Below, one piece after another: positions 63,309 to 64,000 of a stretch of 64,000 bases of DNA. The stretch comes from Bosea sp. (in: a-proteobacteria) (GTDB taxonomy: Bacteria; Pseudomonadota; Alphaproteobacteria; Rhizobiales; Beijerinckiaceae). The stretch lies in the NCBI RefSeq assembly GCF_023953965.1, contig NZ_JAMLIX010000001.1, positions 744,001-808,000 of the forward strand, written 5' to 3'. The translations under genes and the position numbers were made by a program. The notes under the pieces were generated by a model. It worked only from the letters and a program-made list of their open reading frames with translations. It made no database searches and was not told the origin of the DNA. Every line of letters begins with the position of its first letter. Position 1 is the stretch's first letter.

Positions 63309-64000
63309 ATGCCTCTCGACGTCGTCGACCTGCGCAGCTTCTATGCGAGCCCGCTCGGCCATGTGGCCCGGCGCTTCATCGGCCGGACGATGCTGCGCTT
63401 CTGGCCCGATTGCGCCCGCCAGCGCCTCCTGGGCCTGGGCTTCGCGACGCCCTACCTCTCCGTGCTCGGCATCGAGGCCGAGCGGGTGATCGCCTTCATG
63501 CCGGCGGCGCAGGGCGTGGTGAACTGGCCTTCGCCCGGCCTCTCCGCCTCCGCCCTGGTCGAGCCGACGCTGATGCCGCTGCCGACCGCCTCGATCGACC
63601 GGATCGTGCTGGTCCATGCGCTGGAGGAGACCGAAAGCCCCGACGACCTGCTGGAGGAGGTCTCGCGCGTGCTCAACCCCGGCGGGCGGATGATCCTCGT
63701 CGTGCCCAACCGGCGCGGCCTGTGGGCGCGGATGGACGGCACGCCCTTCGGCCAGGGCCGCCCCTTCAGCCGCCGGCAGCTTGCCGCCCTGCTGCGCGGC
63801 GCCGAATTCTCGCCCGAGCGCTGGATCGAGGCGCTCTACGTCCCGCCGCTGCAAAGGCGGCTGACGATCCGCTCGGCCCCGGCCTGGGAGCGGATCGGCA
63901 GCGGGCTCTCGCTGCCTTTCGCCGGCGTCCACGTCATCGACGCGACAAAGCAGGTCTACCGGCGCGCAGCCTTGCGCGCGACGCGGCGCAGCTTCGCGCT
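63309..64000 (+). CDS. Class I SAM-dependent methyltransferase (3' end beyond window)
   Basis: The open frame from ATG 63309 runs to the window end. It begins MPLDVVDLRSFYASPLGHVARR and continues with RLLGLGFATPYL (motif I-like, where the usual DxGxG is LGLGFATPY), LPTASIDRIVLVHALEETESPDDLLEEVSRVLNPGGRMILVVPN (about 96-139; key E-x-L-N-P-G-G-R), typical of type 11 methyltransferases. The substrate is unknown. It lies divergent from gloB with 120 bp between. Confidence 0.88.
   Translation, partial: MPLDVVDLRSFYASPLGHVARRFIGRTMLRFWPDCARQRLLGLGFATPYLSVLGIEAERVIAFMPAAQGVVNWPSPGLSASALVEPTLMPLPTASIDRIVLVHALEETESPDDLLEEVSRVLNPGGRMILVVPNRRGLWARMDGTPFGQGRPFSRRQLAALLRGAEFSPERWIEALYVPPLQRRLTIRSAPAWERIGSGLSLPFAGVHVIDATKQVYRRAALRATRRSFA

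Overview
The window is a GC-rich, densely coded bacterial chromosome segment. Its gene content points to an alphaproteobacterium of the order Hyphomicrobiales, most like a Bosea-type soil bacterium: homospermidine synthase beside an ornithine decarboxylase, a Fur/Mur-type regulator, an IalB-family protein, a TAXI-TRAP transporter with DUF1850, a fused indolepyruvate ferredoxin oxidoreductase, and two families of intergenic palindromes. The genus is inference; no rRNA or tRNA gene was found to confirm it.

Layout. 1-3.7 kb (minus): zinc operon with a small His-rich membrane peptide, znuC, znuB, znuA and a CobW/ZNG-type GTPase, with two Zur-box-like palindromes. 3.8-5.4 kb: a Tat-exported glucan biosynthesis protein; a paralogue lies at 30.9-32.5 kb. 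5.7-9.2 kb: TAXI-TRAP transporter. 9.3-12.6 kb: amidase and cobalt-type nitrile hydratase (alpha, beta, accessory), which together convert nitriles to acids. 12.6-14.2 kb: NicO-type Ni/Co transporter and a DUF1007 protein with an EF-hand. 14.5-25.9 kb: mainly housekeeping genes (fused IOR, ung, hemH, pyrE, an MFS transporter, a YbaK-type editing protein, a thioredoxin-TPR protein, a Lon-N-domain protein, a UMF1-type MFS). 26-29.5 kb (minus): polyamine genes (ornithine decarboxylase, GNAT, homospermidine synthase), with a long structured leader ahead of the decarboxylase.

30-36 kb: a VOC protein with an apparent C-terminal frameshift, the second glucan protein, a small GNAT, a Fur/Mur-type regulator, an LLM flavin oxidoreductase and serA. 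36.3-37.9 kb: an AT-richer segment with a Tat-exported patatin and a decayed IS3-type orfA, bracketed by 13-bp direct repeats. 37.9-45.5 kb: an accessory catabolic island with a NicX-like protein, two alpha/beta hydrolases (one lacking its nucleophile serine), tripartite tricarboxylate transporter parts (TctA, TctC, TctB), a carboxymuconolactone-decarboxylase-family protein, an EthD-like protein and a GntR/FCD regulator. It looks like uptake and ring-opening of an unidentified aromatic or N-heterocyclic acid.

45.7-64 kb: IalB-family protein, secA, parvulin isomerase, argJ, EamA transporter, a lipoprotein, mutT, a YcaQ-type DNA glycosylase, a short trimeric autotransporter adhesin, a CAP-domain lipoprotein, a large MscS-type channel, a ROK-family protein whose two halves are in reversed order (an apparent circular permutation), a DUF2938 membrane protein, a GNAT, a GloB-type hydrolase and a partial methyltransferase.

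The most distinctive items are the permuted ROK protein, the serine-less hydrolase inside the catabolic island, the ornithine decarboxylase leader, and the Zur-type control of the zinc operon.
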